Assembly (NCBI RefSeq): GCF_900129845.1
Contig: NZ_FQXB01000001.1
Location: 806,001-870,000 of the forward strand
Source of the DNA: Cognatiyoonia sediminum
Lineage (GTDB): Bacteria; Pseudomonadota; Alphaproteobacteria; Rhodobacterales; Rhodobacteraceae
Direction: 5' to 3'
Length of the DNA stretch: 64,000 bases
Below the pieces are notes generated by a model. The model was not told the DNA's origin. It did not search any database and saw only the letters and a program-made list of their open reading frames with translations. Below, piece by piece: positions 37,404 to 48,898 of this stretch (the stretch's first letter is position 1; each line of letters starts with the position of its first letter). The position numbers were made by a program, and so were the translations under genes.

Positions 37404-39747
37404 TTAAGCTGTTGCTGTACGATCGTCGATAACTGACCAAGCGAAAAAGGCTTTGGGAGGAAAACGGAGTTCTGCATCTGGTTGCCCTCCGGACCGAACG
37501 CGTCCTCTGCATAGCCGGACACAAACACGACTTTTGTGTCGGGGCGCTCGCCGAGGGCCTGTTTCACCCACGTCGGTCCGTCCATTCCCGGCATGATCAC
37601 GTCACTTACAAACAAATCGACGTAAAGCTCTGGGTCATCGAGCAATTCAAGCGCAGCTTCGGCGCAATCTGCTTCCAGAACTGTATAGCCACGCAATCTT
37701 AGTGCACGCGAAGCAAAAGATCGGACCGGCGCTTCATCTTCCACCAGGAGAATGACATCTTCTCCGCGGGACGCCAAGGGCTCAGGAACGGGCTGCGCCT
37801 GAACCATTCTTTCCTGCTCAGGCATATCGTGCCATGGAAGAAGTACGGTGAAGGCCGTTCCTTGACCAATCTTGCTGTCGGCAAAAAAAATCCACCCGAC
37901 TGCTTTACGATCCCGTAGACCGTCGACAATCCGAGCCCCGTACCTTCACCAGTCCGTTTTGTTGTATAAAACGGTTCAAAGATTTTTGATATAACCTCTG
38001 GTGAAATGCCCTCACCTTCATCGACCACGCGAAGCTCGACGTAGCGTCCCGCAGGTACGGTTGCCCGATCCCGCAGAATGTCGTTGTCCAAGTGCCGGTT
38101 GCGTGTGATGACCCTAATCTGACCTCCTGAAGGCATGGCGTCGCGCGCGTTAACGACAAGGTTCATAACCACCTGCTCAAGCTGGCGCTTGTCCGCCTTG
38201 ATCCCTCCCAAGTCTTCTTGATGTTCGAAAGACAGGCTAACTTTTTCGCCAACAAGGCGGTTCAGCAAGTGAGTAAGATCAGCAAGCGTATGCCTCAAAT
38301 CAACGCGTTCGGGCTGCAAATTCTGTTTTCGCGAAAAAGCAAGGAGTTGTTTCACCAGTCCAGCCGCGCGATTGGCATTTTGATGGATTTGAATCAGATC
38401 TCCAAAATCTGCGCTGCCTTGATCATGCCGCTCTAACAATAAATCCCAATGCCCTGAAATCGCTGTCAAAAGATTGTTAAAGTCATGAGCGACACCGCCA
38501 GCAAGATGGCCAACTGCTTGCATCTTTTGGCTTTGCAAAAATTGAGCTTCCAGTGTCTTAAACTCGGTCACATCGTTAAGAACTGCAATCAAATGCCGTC
38601 CGTCCGCAGCGTCAGAAATGTTCAAAGTGACCTGAAAAAAAGTTTCATATTTTGTCCCAAGTCCGCGTAGAAACTGTGATGCGCTACCGCCCCTACCCAT
38701 CATTGCATCTTGGATCCAGCCATCCATCGGGCGGCCCAATCCATCGACAAGATCGATCAATCGTTTTCCCTCTGTCGTCTCCAAGTCAAAGAGCTGGCGC
38801 GCTTCTCGGTTTGAGGCTTCGACCGACCCATCCCTTGAGATTTTCAGCAACGGCACGGGCAAGTCTTCTATGGCCTCCCAATCCCCGTTGATCGACCTTG
38901 GGCCGGCGCTTCGTTTTATTTCTGATGGTGCTGGCAGCGCATAGACTTCAAGACGTCCGCCTGTCCCTTCAACCGTAGCCAACAATACTTCCGTTGGTCC
39001 ATCTGACCCTTCAATCGTGCAAATCTTGCCTGATTCAATCGTTGTCTCGCCAAAAATCTGCTTGATCGACTTCGGTCGTCCGCCGACCAGAGTTCGGAAG
39101 GCTTAATTCAAACATAAGATCGCATTGCTCGGCCCCATTGTGAGCATCGGTAAGGTCAAAGCATCTGCAGCCCTTGTCCTTTCCCTTTCGCCAACAGCGG
39201 CTTGGTCCATGCGCCACAACAAAGCGTTTGCACCAGCTTGGACGACAGTGAACCGGAAAACCCCATCTCTTGTCCGCAATTCCTTTCGTGCGGCCCCTAA
39301 AGTCGATGCGCCTGAAAACAGCGGATATAAAACAGTTTCGGGACTGGCAAAAAGTCAGCTTAGAGCTGCGGAAAGATGCGTGTCTTCAATTGGCAAAAAT
39401 CGTTCTTTCGCAGCTTCGTTCATGAAAAGGATTTCGCCGTCAAGATCGGTCAGCAACGCGGAGTCTGGTTCGTGCATAACGATCGATTGAACACACCCAA
39501 TAAGGTTTTGCTTTTCTTCAACTTTCACGATCTTCGCCCGTTCGATGCGAAAATCGTTCAGCATGGTCAGCGCAAAGAAACAAAACAAAGTAATTGCGAC
39601 TATGTTCATACCGGAACTGAACAGCGAGTCAGTTGTAATGAGACCCAATAGGGCGGCAACAAATGCGATCAGAAATAAAAGCCAAGCGGATGCGCTATTT
39701 GAAGGAAAATCTGATTTGTTTAGCTTGGTTTGGTCCGTCAAAGACAC
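37400..39747 (-). pseudogene. cckA: Broken cckA (hybrid histidine kinase of the CckA-ChpT-CtrA relay)
   Basis: The region reads as a full-length CckA if three lesions are ignored. From 39747 (GTG start) two N-terminal helices and a PAS region run to a TGA at 39355-39357, where homologs would have Arg (CGA). The same frame continues sensibly to a TAA at 39103-39105 in place of an expected Glu (ILCLN-stop-AFRTLVGG). It then continues through a second PAS, the His-bearing GGVAHDFNNLLTAISGH, N-box NLVVNARDAM and G2 box GTGLGLSTVYGIVKQSGG. Just after this, an A8 run (plus strand 37883-37890) shifts the frame by one base. The receiver domain (LFVSDVIMPGMDG) is intact in the shifted frame, 37400-37825. 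Three independent lesions argue for a pseudogene, though sequencing error cannot be excluded. Confidence 0.85.
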
Positions 39748-39842
39748 GTGGCAAAACCTCGATAATACATTTGTATCCTAATAGCTGGCGGATACTTAAA
39801 GGGTGGTTAATCACAAATCACATCATTAACAATTTAAGGTAA

Positions 39843-41012
39843 TTAGTAAATGCCTTTATACACGCAATGGTAGAAACCGTCATTTTCGGAAGTAGGTACA
39901 ATAAGCTCTTCGGCGATCCTTTCGAAATTAGGATTTCCATTTAGAAACCTAGCGCCAGTTTCACCGTTCTCCACCTGCAAAACCGAACAAGTTGAGTAAA
40001 TTAGAACCCCTCCCTTCTTTAGAAACTTTGACGCAGATTCTAGAATAGAGACCTGACGATCTTGAAAATCTCTTAGTTCGTCCTCGGTTAGCCGCCACTT
40101 AGCGTCTGGCGTTCGTCGCCAGGTACCTGATCCACTACATGGCGCATCACATAAGACGACGTCGAAAAGAGGCAACGTGTCCAAATCTTCGGACTTGACG
40201 ACCTTGATCGACGCGCGCGCGCGCGCGGCTCTGACTGGAATATCTGCCATGCGATCAAATACACTGTCATGTGCCGTCACCGAGGCGTCGAATATGGCAG
40301 CAAGAGCCAGTGATTTGCCTCCCCCACCGGCGCAGAAATCCAAAACCCGATCGCCCGTGCTGATCGGCCAGCTACGCACGGCCGCCTGAGATGACGCATC
40401 TTGCAACTCAACCAATCCGGTCTGATAGGCTTTGCCCTGAGCCAAGCGTCTTTGGTTGCTGACGGCGTTTAGGCACCCAATCACATTTGGATGCTCTATT
40501 GCCTCGATCTCGTCTGATGCCAAGGATTGGAGGGCGCTGTCGACCGAGCCTAATCGTTCGTTCACCCTCAGCGCCACCTTCGCGCGTTCCCGTTGCGACT
40601 GGGCGGCCGAAATCGCTTTATCCCCCAACCCGTCGCGCCAAAGAGGCCAAACCCAATCGGGCAAATCGGCTGCTTCAGCTTCGGATAAAGACGGTTCTTC
40701 AAACGAGAGCTCATCCTCCGTCAACGGCTCCGGCGCGTATCCTTCTCCGGAGAATATAGACAGTGGATCGATCCCTGTCTGACGCAAAAGGCCTAACACA
40801 AGCGCCCTGCCATCCCCGCCAGCACCAAAGGCGGCGCACGATCGCTTTTTCCGCAGAACATCGAACACATGACCCCTAACGGCCGCACGGTCCTTTGATC
40901 CCGCATACCGATTGCGTCGCGCCCAGTTGGTCAAAGCTCTCTCGGCCGGTTCACCGCCAAGGATGACATCCAGTACCGCGATCGCTGCTGCATAGCGCGC
41001 TGAAGGAGTCAC
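39843..41012 (-). CDS. rsmB: RsmB/NOP-family rRNA (cytosine-5) methyltransferase
   Basis: 389 residues. It methylates a cytosine in rRNA (RsmB acts on 16S C967). An N-terminal helical NusB-like part runs to about residue 130. The SAM motif VLDFCAGGGGKSLALAA, the catalytic DAPCSGSGTWRR and the second Cys in IYSTCS follow. The C-terminus (YHCVYKGIY) is unusual and the last ~250 bases are more AT-rich than the rest. The start is a GTG with AGGGGGC before it, 6 nt after guaB, so the two genes are co-transcribed. A 16-nt alternating CG tract lies inside the gene. Confidence 0.88.
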   Translation of the reverse strand: MTPSARYAAAIAVLDVILGGEPAERALTNWARRNRYAGSKDRAAVRGHVFDVLRKKRSCAAFGAGGDGRALVLGLLRQTGIDPLSIFSGEGYAPEPLTEDELSFEEPSLSEAEAADLPDWVWPLWRDGLGDKAISAAQSQRERAKVALRVNERLGSVDSALQSLASDEIEAIEHPNVIGCLNAVSNQRRLAQGKAYQTGLVELQDASSQAAVRSWPISTGDRVLDFCAGGGGKSLALAAIFDASVTAHDSVFDRMADIPVRAARARASIKVVKSEDLDTLPLFDVVLCDAPCSGSGTWRRTPDAKWRLTEDELRDFQDRQVSILESASKFLKKGGVLIYSTCSVLQVENGETGARFLNGNPNFERIAEELIVPTSENDGFYHCVYKGIY

Positions 41013-41018
41013 TGCCCC

Positions 41019-42539
<1,521 letters not shown>

Positions 42540-42587
42540 TCAGAGAATTGGCTTGTGACTTAAATCCTTAACGCGCAAGCTGTTGCC

Positions 42588-43280
42588 ATGCCACCTGCTC
42601 CCACGGTTGATCTCCAGCCGACACCCCTTAGGAAAAGCCTTCCACGCCTCGCCATTAGGTTTGGGGTTATTGCGGGATTCACCTACTTTGCTTTGCTTGG
42701 ATTTGAATGGCTTACGACTCAAATTATGAAGCTCGATGGGGCGACCCAGTCCGGCGCAATGATCGGAGCCCTTGCTCTGGTCCTTGTCGGCTATGCCCTC
42801 CTCCTCGCCATTCCATTCATGCCTGGTGTAGAAGTCGGGATCGCTCTTCTTTTGATGAAAGGCGCCGACATCGCTCCATTTGTCTACGCAGCAACCTTAT
42901 TGGGGCTGTTTATCGCATTCTCAATCGGCCAGAACGTCCCCTTGAAGTGGCTGCAGTCCTTCTTTCAAGACCTTCGAATGTTGCGTGTCTGCAGGTGGTT
43001 GGACCGTATGCAAAACAGCGCAAGAGACGACCGGCTCGAAAGACTGACCGAACGGTTCCCCAGTTGGCTGTCGCGGATCGCCGTGGACTATCGCTATGTT
43101 AGCATCGGGATATTGATCAACCTGCCAGGAAGTTTCGCCATTGGTGGCGGTGGCGGGATCATGATGGCGGCTGGTCTGACACGCCTTTTCCAAACCAGTT
43201 GGGTCATTCTGACGCTCATGATAGCGGTCTTACCCGTCCCTCTCGCGGTTTGGATCACAGGCGTTGAATTCCTAAAATAA
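42588..43280 (+). CDS. Multi-helix membrane protein, unknown
   Basis: 230 residues with about five helices (25-45, 58-80, 85-115, 170-190 and 205-225) and a cytoplasmic basic loop in between (DRMQNSARDDRLERLTERF). A glycine-rich SFAIGGGGGIMMAAGL lies before the last helix. The overall look resembles small-solute or DedA/SNARE-associated-type proteins, but I cannot assign a family. It is divergent from guaB (120-nt gap) and lies 92 nt before the RamA-like gene. Confidence 0.7.
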   Translation: MPPAPTVDLQPTPLRKSLPRLAIRFGVIAGFTYFALLGFEWLTTQIMKLDGATQSGAMIGALALVLVGYALLLAIPFMPGVEVGIALLLMKGADIAPFVYAATLLGLFIAFSIGQNVPLKWLQSFFQDLRMLRVCRWLDRMQNSARDDRLERLTERFPSWLSRIAVDYRYVSIGILINLPGSFAIGGGGGIMMAAGLTRLFQTSWVILTLMIAVLPVPLAVWITGVEFLK

Positions 43281-43372
43281 GTGACGCTCCGCATAAAGAT
43301 TATGCCGCGATCTGGCCTTCCCATTTTAACAGCTCGCGATACATTCGCCCCAACGAAAAATAGGCAGAACGT

Positions 43373-45418
43373 ATGAGCAACGATCCACTCGTCATCTTCA
43401 CCCCGTCTGGCAAGCGTGGGAACTTCCCAGTTGGCACCCCAATCCTCACGGCAGCACGCCAACTTGGCGTGGACTTGGACAGTGTTTGTGGCGGGCGCGG
43501 AATTTGCTCGAAATGCCAGATTACGCCGTCTTTTGGCGAGTTCCCGAAGCACGGCGTGACCGTGTATGAAGATGCTCTCTCAGAATGGAACAGCGTAGAA
43601 CAACGCTACGACGATATTCGCGGCCTCACCAAAGGCCGCCGCCTTGGTTGCCAAGCAACCGTTCAAGGCGATGTCGTCATTGACGTCCCACCAGAAAGCC
43701 AAGTTCATAGACAGGTGGTACGCAAGCGCGCGGAGGCGCGTGAGATCGTGATGAACCCGTCGACGCGGCTCTACTACGTTGAAGTCGAAGAACCGGACAT
43801 GCACGACCCATCTGGCGATCTGGAGCGGCTGATCAAAGCCCTACGCGCCGATTGGGACTTGCCTCAACTAGAGGCCGATCTTGGCGTTCTGACCGGCCTG
43901 CAACCCGCCCTCCGAAAAGGCGAGTGGAAAGTCACCTGCGCCGTGCATCTGGGCGACGACACCTTCAGCCCACGCATCATGCAGGTCTGGCCCGGGTTTT
44001 ACGACGGTTCGATCTACGGTCTCGCTGTCGATCTGGGTTCAACCACAATCGCAGCGCATCTTTGCGATCTCACGACCGGAGAGGTTGTCGCCTCCTCCGG
44101 CATCATGAACCCGCAAATCCGCTTCGGCGAAGATCTGATGAGCCGTGTCAGCTATGGCATGATGAACCCATCCGGCGCAGATGAAATGACCAAAGCCGTG
44201 CGCGAAGGCATGAACGCTCTTTTCGTTCAAATCGCATCTGAAGCTGAGATTGATCGTAACCTGATCGTCGACGCCGTTTTCGTCTGCAACCCAGTGATGC
44301 ACCACCTCTTCCTTGGCATCGATCCATTCGAACTGGGCCAAGCGCCCTTTGCCTTAGCGACGTCGGAGGCTCTCGCGCTGCGTACGCTGGAGTTAGACCT
44401 CAACCTCCACCCCGCCGCGCGCGTCTACATCCTGCCTTGCATCGCCGGCCATGTTGGGGCTGACGCCGCTGCCGTAGCCTTGTCAGAAGCCCCTGATAAA
44501 TCCGACGATCTTGTCCTTGTCGTGGATGTTGGCACAAACGCCGAAATCCTGCTGGGCAACAAAGAAAAAGTTCTCGCCTGTTCGTCTCCCACAGGCCCCG
44601 CCTTTGAAGGCGCGCAAATCTCCTCCGGCCAACGCGCAGCCCCCGGTGCCATCGAACGCATCGAGATTGACCCTGTCACCAAAGAGCCCCGCTTCCGTGT
44701 CATCGGATGCGATCTTTGGTCAGACGAAGAAGGGTTTGAAGCCCAGACCGCCGCGACCGGCATCACCGGCATCTGCGGGTCCGGCATTATCGAAGCCGTC
44801 GCTGAAATGAGGCTTGCAGGTATCGTCGACGGCCCAGGCCTCATAGGGTCGGCAGAACAAACTGGAACGGATCGCTGCTTCCCAGAAGGCCGTACCAATT
44901 CCTACCTGGTTCATGATGGCACCGCTGATGGCGGGCCAAAGATCACGGTCACCAACGTTGACATCCGCCAAATTCAAATGGCAAAAGCCGCGCTTTATTC
45001 AGGTGCGCGCCTCCTCATGGATAAGTTCGGTGTCGACGCCGTTGATCGCGTGGTTCTCGCTGGTGCATTCGGCGCACATATCAGCCCGAAACACGCAATG
45101 GTTCTGGGCATGATCCCCGACGCGCCGTTTGAGAAAGTGACAAGCGCAGGCAATGCCGCCGGTACAGGTGCGCGGATTGCCTTGCTTAACACCGAGGCGC
45201 GCAAAGACATCGAAACCACTGTGCAAAACATTGAGAAGATCGAGACCGCGATCGAACCACGGTTCCAAGAGCATTTCGTAAACGCATCAGCGATCCCGAA
45301 TTCTGCCGAACCCTTCCCAATCCTCAACAGCTTGGTCGATCTGCCCAACATCAATCACAACCAAGGTGGTGGAGATGAAGAAGCAGGTGGTCGTAGGCGT
45401 AGACGTCGCCGCGCTTAA
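43373..45418 (+). CDS. RamA-like ferredoxin/ASKHA corrinoid activation protein
   Basis: 681 residues. Proteins of this family use ATP to reduce inactive Co(II) corrinoid back to Co(I) in methyltransferase systems. The N-terminal 2Fe-2S domain has C39, C45, C48 and C93. The ASKHA ATPase part includes LAVDLGSTTIAAHL, LVLVVDVGTNAEILLGN and GAFGAHISPKHAMVLG. The protein ends in a GG-R7-A tail (672-681), matching the tail of the methyltransferase-like protein at 25054-26124. No corrinoid protein or substrate methyltransferase gene is adjacent, so its partners are elsewhere in the genome. Confidence 0.9.
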   Translation: MSNDPLVIFTPSGKRGNFPVGTPILTAARQLGVDLDSVCGGRGICSKCQITPSFGEFPKHGVTVYEDALSEWNSVEQRYDDIRGLTKGRRLGCQATVQGDVVIDVPPESQVHRQVVRKRAEAREIVMNPSTRLYYVEVEEPDMHDPSGDLERLIKALRADWDLPQLEADLGVLTGLQPALRKGEWKVTCAVHLGDDTFSPRIMQVWPGFYDGSIYGLAVDLGSTTIAAHLCDLTTGEVVASSGIMNPQIRFGEDLMSRVSYGMMNPSGADEMTKAVREGMNALFVQIASEAEIDRNLIVDAVFVCNPVMHHLFLGIDPFELGQAPFALATSEALALRTLELDLNLHPAARVYILPCIAGHVGADAAAVALSEAPDKSDDLVLVVDVGTNAEILLGNKEKVLACSSPTGPAFEGAQISSGQRAAPGAIERIEIDPVTKEPRFRVIGCDLWSDEEGFEAQTAATGITGICGSGIIEAVAEMRLAGIVDGPGLIGSAEQTGTDRCFPEGRTNSYLVHDGTADGGPKITVTNVDIRQIQMAKAALYSGARLLMDKFGVDAVDRVVLAGAFGAHISPKHAMVLGMIPDAPFEKVTSAGNAAGTGARIALLNTEARKDIETTVQNIEKIETAIEPRFQEHFVNASAIPNSAEPFPILNSLVDLPNINHNQGGGDEEAGGRRRRRRRA

Positions 45419-45624
45419 TCCGGTTTCGAAACAATATCTCCGATAGGTCAAAACTGTCTCCAAATTGCCTAAATTTGGACACTCATTTTGATCCCTACGC
45501 CCTAAATCCGACACGAGATTTTAGTCTTTTGTTCCGTAGATGAGTGTGTACACGGGACAGCCGCTCATCCTGAGACTAAATCTGCGGCTTCAATTTGGCC
45601 GTGTCGTGTTCCGAGGTGGGCAAA

Positions 45625-46299
45625 ATGATCTTAAAAGATCAAAGTCAGACAAATCTTGCTGCAGATCGTTCAACCGAACGGTCTCAATTTGACGGCCCCA
45701 TATACAAGGACGCAGCCCCCTGCTTCACAGAAGGAACCCGCATTATTGCCCTCGGCGGTGAAAAGCCGGTGGAAAACATCCAAATTGGCGATCAAATCTT
45801 AACAGCTGACCATGGCTTCCAGACCGTCCGCTGGGTGGGCCGCCGACATGTCAGCCAAGATGATCTTGTCCAGTATCCCCAACTCCGCCCCTACATCATC
45901 AAAAAGGGCGCTTTTGGTAACCAACGCGACCTGCGAGTGTCACCTCAACACGGCATGGCCCGCCGCATCAATGGCAAAGAAACCCTTCTCCGCGCCAAGA
46001 ATGTTGAGCAAGAGCTGGGTTCGGACGCTGCCGTCCTAGATTTGGACTGCAAAGAGGTCCTCTATTTCCACATTCTTTTTGACCAGCACGAGTTAGTCTT
46101 CGCAGAAGGCGCATTGAGCGAAGCCTACTTACCAGGCCCTTCTGCCATCGGTTCACTCGATCAAGACGCACGAGATGAACTATTGTTCCTATTCCCCGAA
46201 CTCCACGACATCTGGACCAGCGCGAAACCCACTCACGCTGTCTTCGGTCGCCCTGCTCGATCTTACTTTGAGCCTGACGCCATAAAGATCGCAGCTTAG
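45625..46299 (+). CDS. Hint-domain protein
   Basis: 224 residues. It carries a Hint (hedgehog/intein) module starting at CFTEGTRIIALGGEKPVENIQIGDQILT, with VSPQHGMARRI and FHILFDQHELVFAEG as later blocks. Roseobacters have many such proteins, often secreted and often without an obvious partner; the role is unknown. The Cys at the start of the block would be the splicing or cleavage nucleophile. In-frame TTG (45595) and GTG (45601) starts exist, but GAGGTG before the ATG at 45625 supports the later start. Confidence 0.8.
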   Translation: MILKDQSQTNLAADRSTERSQFDGPIYKDAAPCFTEGTRIIALGGEKPVENIQIGDQILTADHGFQTVRWVGRRHVSQDDLVQYPQLRPYIIKKGAFGNQRDLRVSPQHGMARRINGKETLLRAKNVEQELGSDAAVLDLDCKEVLYFHILFDQHELVFAEGALSEAYLPGPSAIGSLDQDARDELLFLFPELHDIWTSAKPTHAVFGRPARSYFEPDAIKIAA

Positions 46300-46305
46300 C
46301 ACTTA

Positions 46306-46334
46306 TTGACCCTAGCGCGTTCCCTGCCTATTCG
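46306..46334 (+). promoter_or_regulatory. Promoter of tRNA-Gly
   Basis: TTGACC (46306-46311), 17 nt, TATTCG (46329-46334), ending 10 nt before the tRNA. Spacing and position are those of a housekeeping sigma-factor promoter. Confidence 0.6.
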
Positions 46335-46344
46335 TCGGTCCACT

Positions 46345-46418
46345 GCGGGTATGGTGAAAAGGTATCACGCGAGCTTCCCAAGCTTAAGTTACGGGTTCGA
46401 TTCCCGTTACCCGCTCCA
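46345..46418 (+). tRNA. tRNA-Gly (anticodon CCC)
   Basis: 74 nt including encoded CCA. Acceptor GCGGGTA pairs with TACCCGC, the anticodon CCC is at 46377-46379 in the loop TTCCCAA, and the T arm is ACGGG-TTCGATT-CCCGT. The RidA gene starts 20 nt downstream and may share the transcript. Confidence 0.95.
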
Positions 46419-46438
46419 CCACATGATCAGAGGTCAAA

Positions 46439-46786
46439 ATGTCAGACATCACCCGCATCGAATCCGGCGCTCGTATGAGCCAGGTCGTCATCCACAACGG
46501 TATCGCTTACCTCGCAGGCCAAGTCGGCGCTGAGGGAGCTTCCGTCACCGAACAAACCGAAGCTGTTTTGGCGTCCGTTGATCGGCTTCTGGCCGAAGCA
46601 GGAACCGACAAAACCAAACTCTTGACGGCTCAAATCTGGGTCGCTGACATTACCGACTTTGCAGAGATGAACGCGGTTTGGGATGCTTGGGTCGCGCCAG
46701 GCTGCGCCCCCGCTCGTTGGACCGGCGAAGCGAAACTGGCAACCCCCAGGTTCAAAGTCGAAGTGATCGTAACAGCTGCGGTCTAG
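46439..46786 (+). CDS. RidA/YjgF-family enamine/imine deaminase
   Basis: 115 residues. RidA proteins hydrolyse reactive 2-aminoacrylate and related imines released by PLP enzymes. The family signature is visible: IAYLAGQVG, VDRLLAEAGTDKTKLLTAQIWV, and CAPARWTGEAKLATPRFKVEV at the C-terminus. The catalytic Arg of the standard RidA signature (R105-type, here in PARWTGEA) is present. Sits directly behind tRNA-Gly and 3 nt from the convergent A24-like gene. Confidence 0.9.
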   Translation: MSDITRIESGARMSQVVIHNGIAYLAGQVGAEGASVTEQTEAVLASVDRLLAEAGTDKTKLLTAQIWVADITDFAEMNAVWDAWVAPGCAPARWTGEAKLATPRFKVEVIVTAAV

Positions 46787-46789
46787 GCC

Positions 46790-47248
46790 CTAAAGATAAA
46801 ACAACCCTGCCAGCGCCATCGTGCCGATGGGCCATGACATCGGCACGATCCGCTTTCGAAGCGCCGCCCAGTTGCTATCTTCACTTCCGAACATGCCTTG
46901 CATCAAGATGAAGAGGAACGTGTAGAAAAAGAGGCCCGCGACAAATATCCCCAGAAGCCAGCCCCATTGCTCGAGCGGCATAAAGAGCATGATCGCCGCG
47001 CCGAATTTGACAGCGCCAGCGCCAATGGCGCCCAGAGCAAACAAAACAAGACCCGCGACAAAGACCGCCGCGGCCACGCCAATTTGCCAGTAGAGATCAA
47101 CCGTTGTTGGAAACATCACCGCTTGCGCGACAAAAAGCGCCAGCAAAACAAAGATGATCCAGTTCGGGATCTTGGCCACTTTGGCATCCAGAAACGCTGC
47201 AATCAAAATTGCTGCGCCCACCGCATAGGAAATCATCTCAACCGTCAT
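46790..47248 (-). CDS. A24 prepilin-peptidase-like membrane protein lacking the GxGD aspartate
   Basis: 152 residues with five to six membrane helices. The opening AFLDAKVAKIPNW matches the first catalytic region of CpaA/TadV-type prepilin peptidases, with its Asp present. The second motif, normally GxGD-(V/I)-K, reads GAGAVKFG, so the second catalytic Asp is replaced by Ala. The protein is therefore probably not an active peptidase, or belongs to a related non-catalytic group. No pilus genes are near. Confidence 0.65.
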   Translation of the reverse strand: MTVEMISYAVGAAILIAAFLDAKVAKIPNWIIFVLLALFVAQAVMFPTTVDLYWQIGVAAAVFVAGLVLFALGAIGAGAVKFGAAIMLFMPLEQWGWLLGIFVAGLFFYTFLFILMQGMFGSEDSNWAALRKRIVPMSWPIGTMALAGLFYL

Positions 47249-47297
47249 CGTGCCTGCCCTAGTTTGTTTTCGGGCACGCTAGCCGATCAATGGTTAC

Positions 47298-48896
47298 TTA
47301 CACACCATGTCGTTTGAGAAAATCCACAAGTGCGGCAGTTGAGCCATCCTTGCCCTCGACGCTCTGAGCACCTTCCACGATGGGCTGCAACGCTGTGGCA
47401 AGTTCCTTGCCTAGCTCAACGCCCCATTGGTCATAGGAATTGATGCCTAGCACCACACCCTCGACAAAAACTCGATGCTCATAGAGAGCGATGATCTGGC
47501 CCAAAACGAAAGGAGTCAGCTGAGGATAAGTAATCGTCACTGACGGGCGATTGCCAGTAAATTCGCGATGGCGCGCCTGCCGCTCGAGTTCCGCGCCCTC
47601 AAATTTTCCCGCTACTTTCGAGCGTGCCTCATCAAGATCACGGCCTTTCATCAAAGCCTCGGACTGCGCCAAGCAATTGGCAACCAGCAATTGATGCTGG
47701 TGGTGCAACGCATCGTCATGACCTCTCGCAGCAACCAAAAACTCGCAGGGGATCACACGCTTACCTTGATGGATCAGTTGGTAGAAGGCATGCTGCCCGT
47801 TCGTCCCTGGTTCACCCCAGACAACCGGCCCAGACGGGCCATCCAGATCAGCGCCATCCATGCTGACACCCTTGCCGTTGCTTTCCATCTCCAACTGTTG
47901 AAGATAAGCCGCTAACCTGCTGAGATTGTTATCATAGGGCAAAACCGCTCGGGTCGCATGGCCGCAGATTTGATTGTGCCAAATACCCACCAGCGCCAGC
48001 AGCGCGGGCATATTATCGCGCCAAATAGCTGACCGGAAATGGACATCCATCGCTTGACCGCCGCGCAAGAAGGCGCGGAAAGCATCGGGACCGATTGCGA
48101 TCATCAATGACAGCCCAATCGGGCCCCACATCGAATAACGCCCACCAACCCAATCTTCGAACCCGAAAACACGTTCAGCGGCGATGCCAAAGGCAGCCGT
48201 CTTATCTTCGGCAGTCGAAAGAGCGGCGAACTGCGCACCCGGCTCGGCCACGCTTTCGCCCATCCATGCCATCGCGGTCCGCGCGTTGGTCATGGTTTCG
48301 ATTGTTGTGAATGTCTTTGACGCCACTATCACAAGAGTCGTTTCAGGGTTACAGCCTTGTAAAACCTGAGAAATGTCCGCCGGATCGACGTTGCTGACAA
48401 AGTGGCACCTCGGCCCATCATGGTATGGGGCCAAGGCCAAAACACCCATAGCAGGTCCAAGATCAGACCCGCCAATGCCAATGTTGACCACATCAGTGAT
48501 CTTGCCACCCTGTCCCTTGAAAGATCCGTCGCGAACTGTGGCAGCGAATTTCTCCATCCGCTCCAACGTCGCCAAAACACCGGGCATGACATCTTCGCCA
48601 TCGACGAAAACCGGCCCACCGTCGAGATTGCGGAGAGCCGTATGCAGAACAGCGCGCCCTTCGGTCTCATTGATCTTCCCGCCAGAGAACATCTGCGCAC
48701 GCTTGTCACCAACGCCTGCGTTTTCGAGCAGATCGATCAACAGCCCTAAGCCATCAGCATCAATATTGGTCTTCGAATAGTCCAACCGCATGTCGCTGGT
48801 TTCTGCACTGAACGCCTCAGCACGATCAGCATCAACCAGCGTTTCGAACCTGCGATTTTTGACGTGTTCATGATGTGCTTTGAGCTGATCCCACAT
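47298..48896 (-). CDS. pgi: Glucose-6-phosphate isomerase
   Basis: 532 residues. It interconverts glucose-6-phosphate and fructose-6-phosphate. Hallmarks are [43 protein letters not shown] and [14 protein letters not shown] near the C-terminus. The ATG at 48896 is 2 nt from the pgl stop, so the six in-frame codons upstream were excluded. Last gene of zwf-pgl-pgi. Confidence 0.97.
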   Translation of the reverse strand: MWDQLKAHHEHVKNRRFETLVDADRAEAFSAETSDMRLDYSKTNIDADGLGLLIDLLENAGVGDKRAQMFSGGKINETEGRAVLHTALRNLDGGPVFVDGEDVMPGVLATLERMEKFAATVRDGSFKGQGGKITDVVNIGIGGSDLGPAMGVLALAPYHDGPRCHFVSNVDPADISQVLQGCNPETTLVIVASKTFTTIETMTNARTAMAWMGESVAEPGAQFAALSTAEDKTAAFGIAAERVFGFEDWVGGRYSMWGPIGLSLMIAIGPDAFRAFLRGGQAMDVHFRSAIWRDNMPALLALVGIWHNQICGHATRAVLPYDNNLSRLAAYLQQLEMESNGKGVSMDGADLDGPSGPVVWGEPGTNGQHAFYQLIHQGKRVIPCEFLVAARGHDDALHHQHQLLVANCLAQSEALMKGRDLDEARSKVAGKFEGAELERQARHREFTGNRPSVTITYPQLTPFVLGQIIALYEHRVFVEGVVLGINSYDQWGVELGKELATALQPIVEGAQSVEGKDGSTAALVDFLKRHGV

Positions 48897-48898
48897 CT

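Noticed and set aside
37883-37890. Programmed frameshifting or transcriptional slippage at the A8 run in cckA
   Set aside because: Slippage could rescue this lesion alone, but the two in-frame nonsense codons upstream (39103 and 39355) would still stop translation.
39125-39490. A 121-codon plus-strand frame inside the broken cckA
   Set aside because: It is antisense to the cckA PAS region, whose coding quality is clear on the minus strand.
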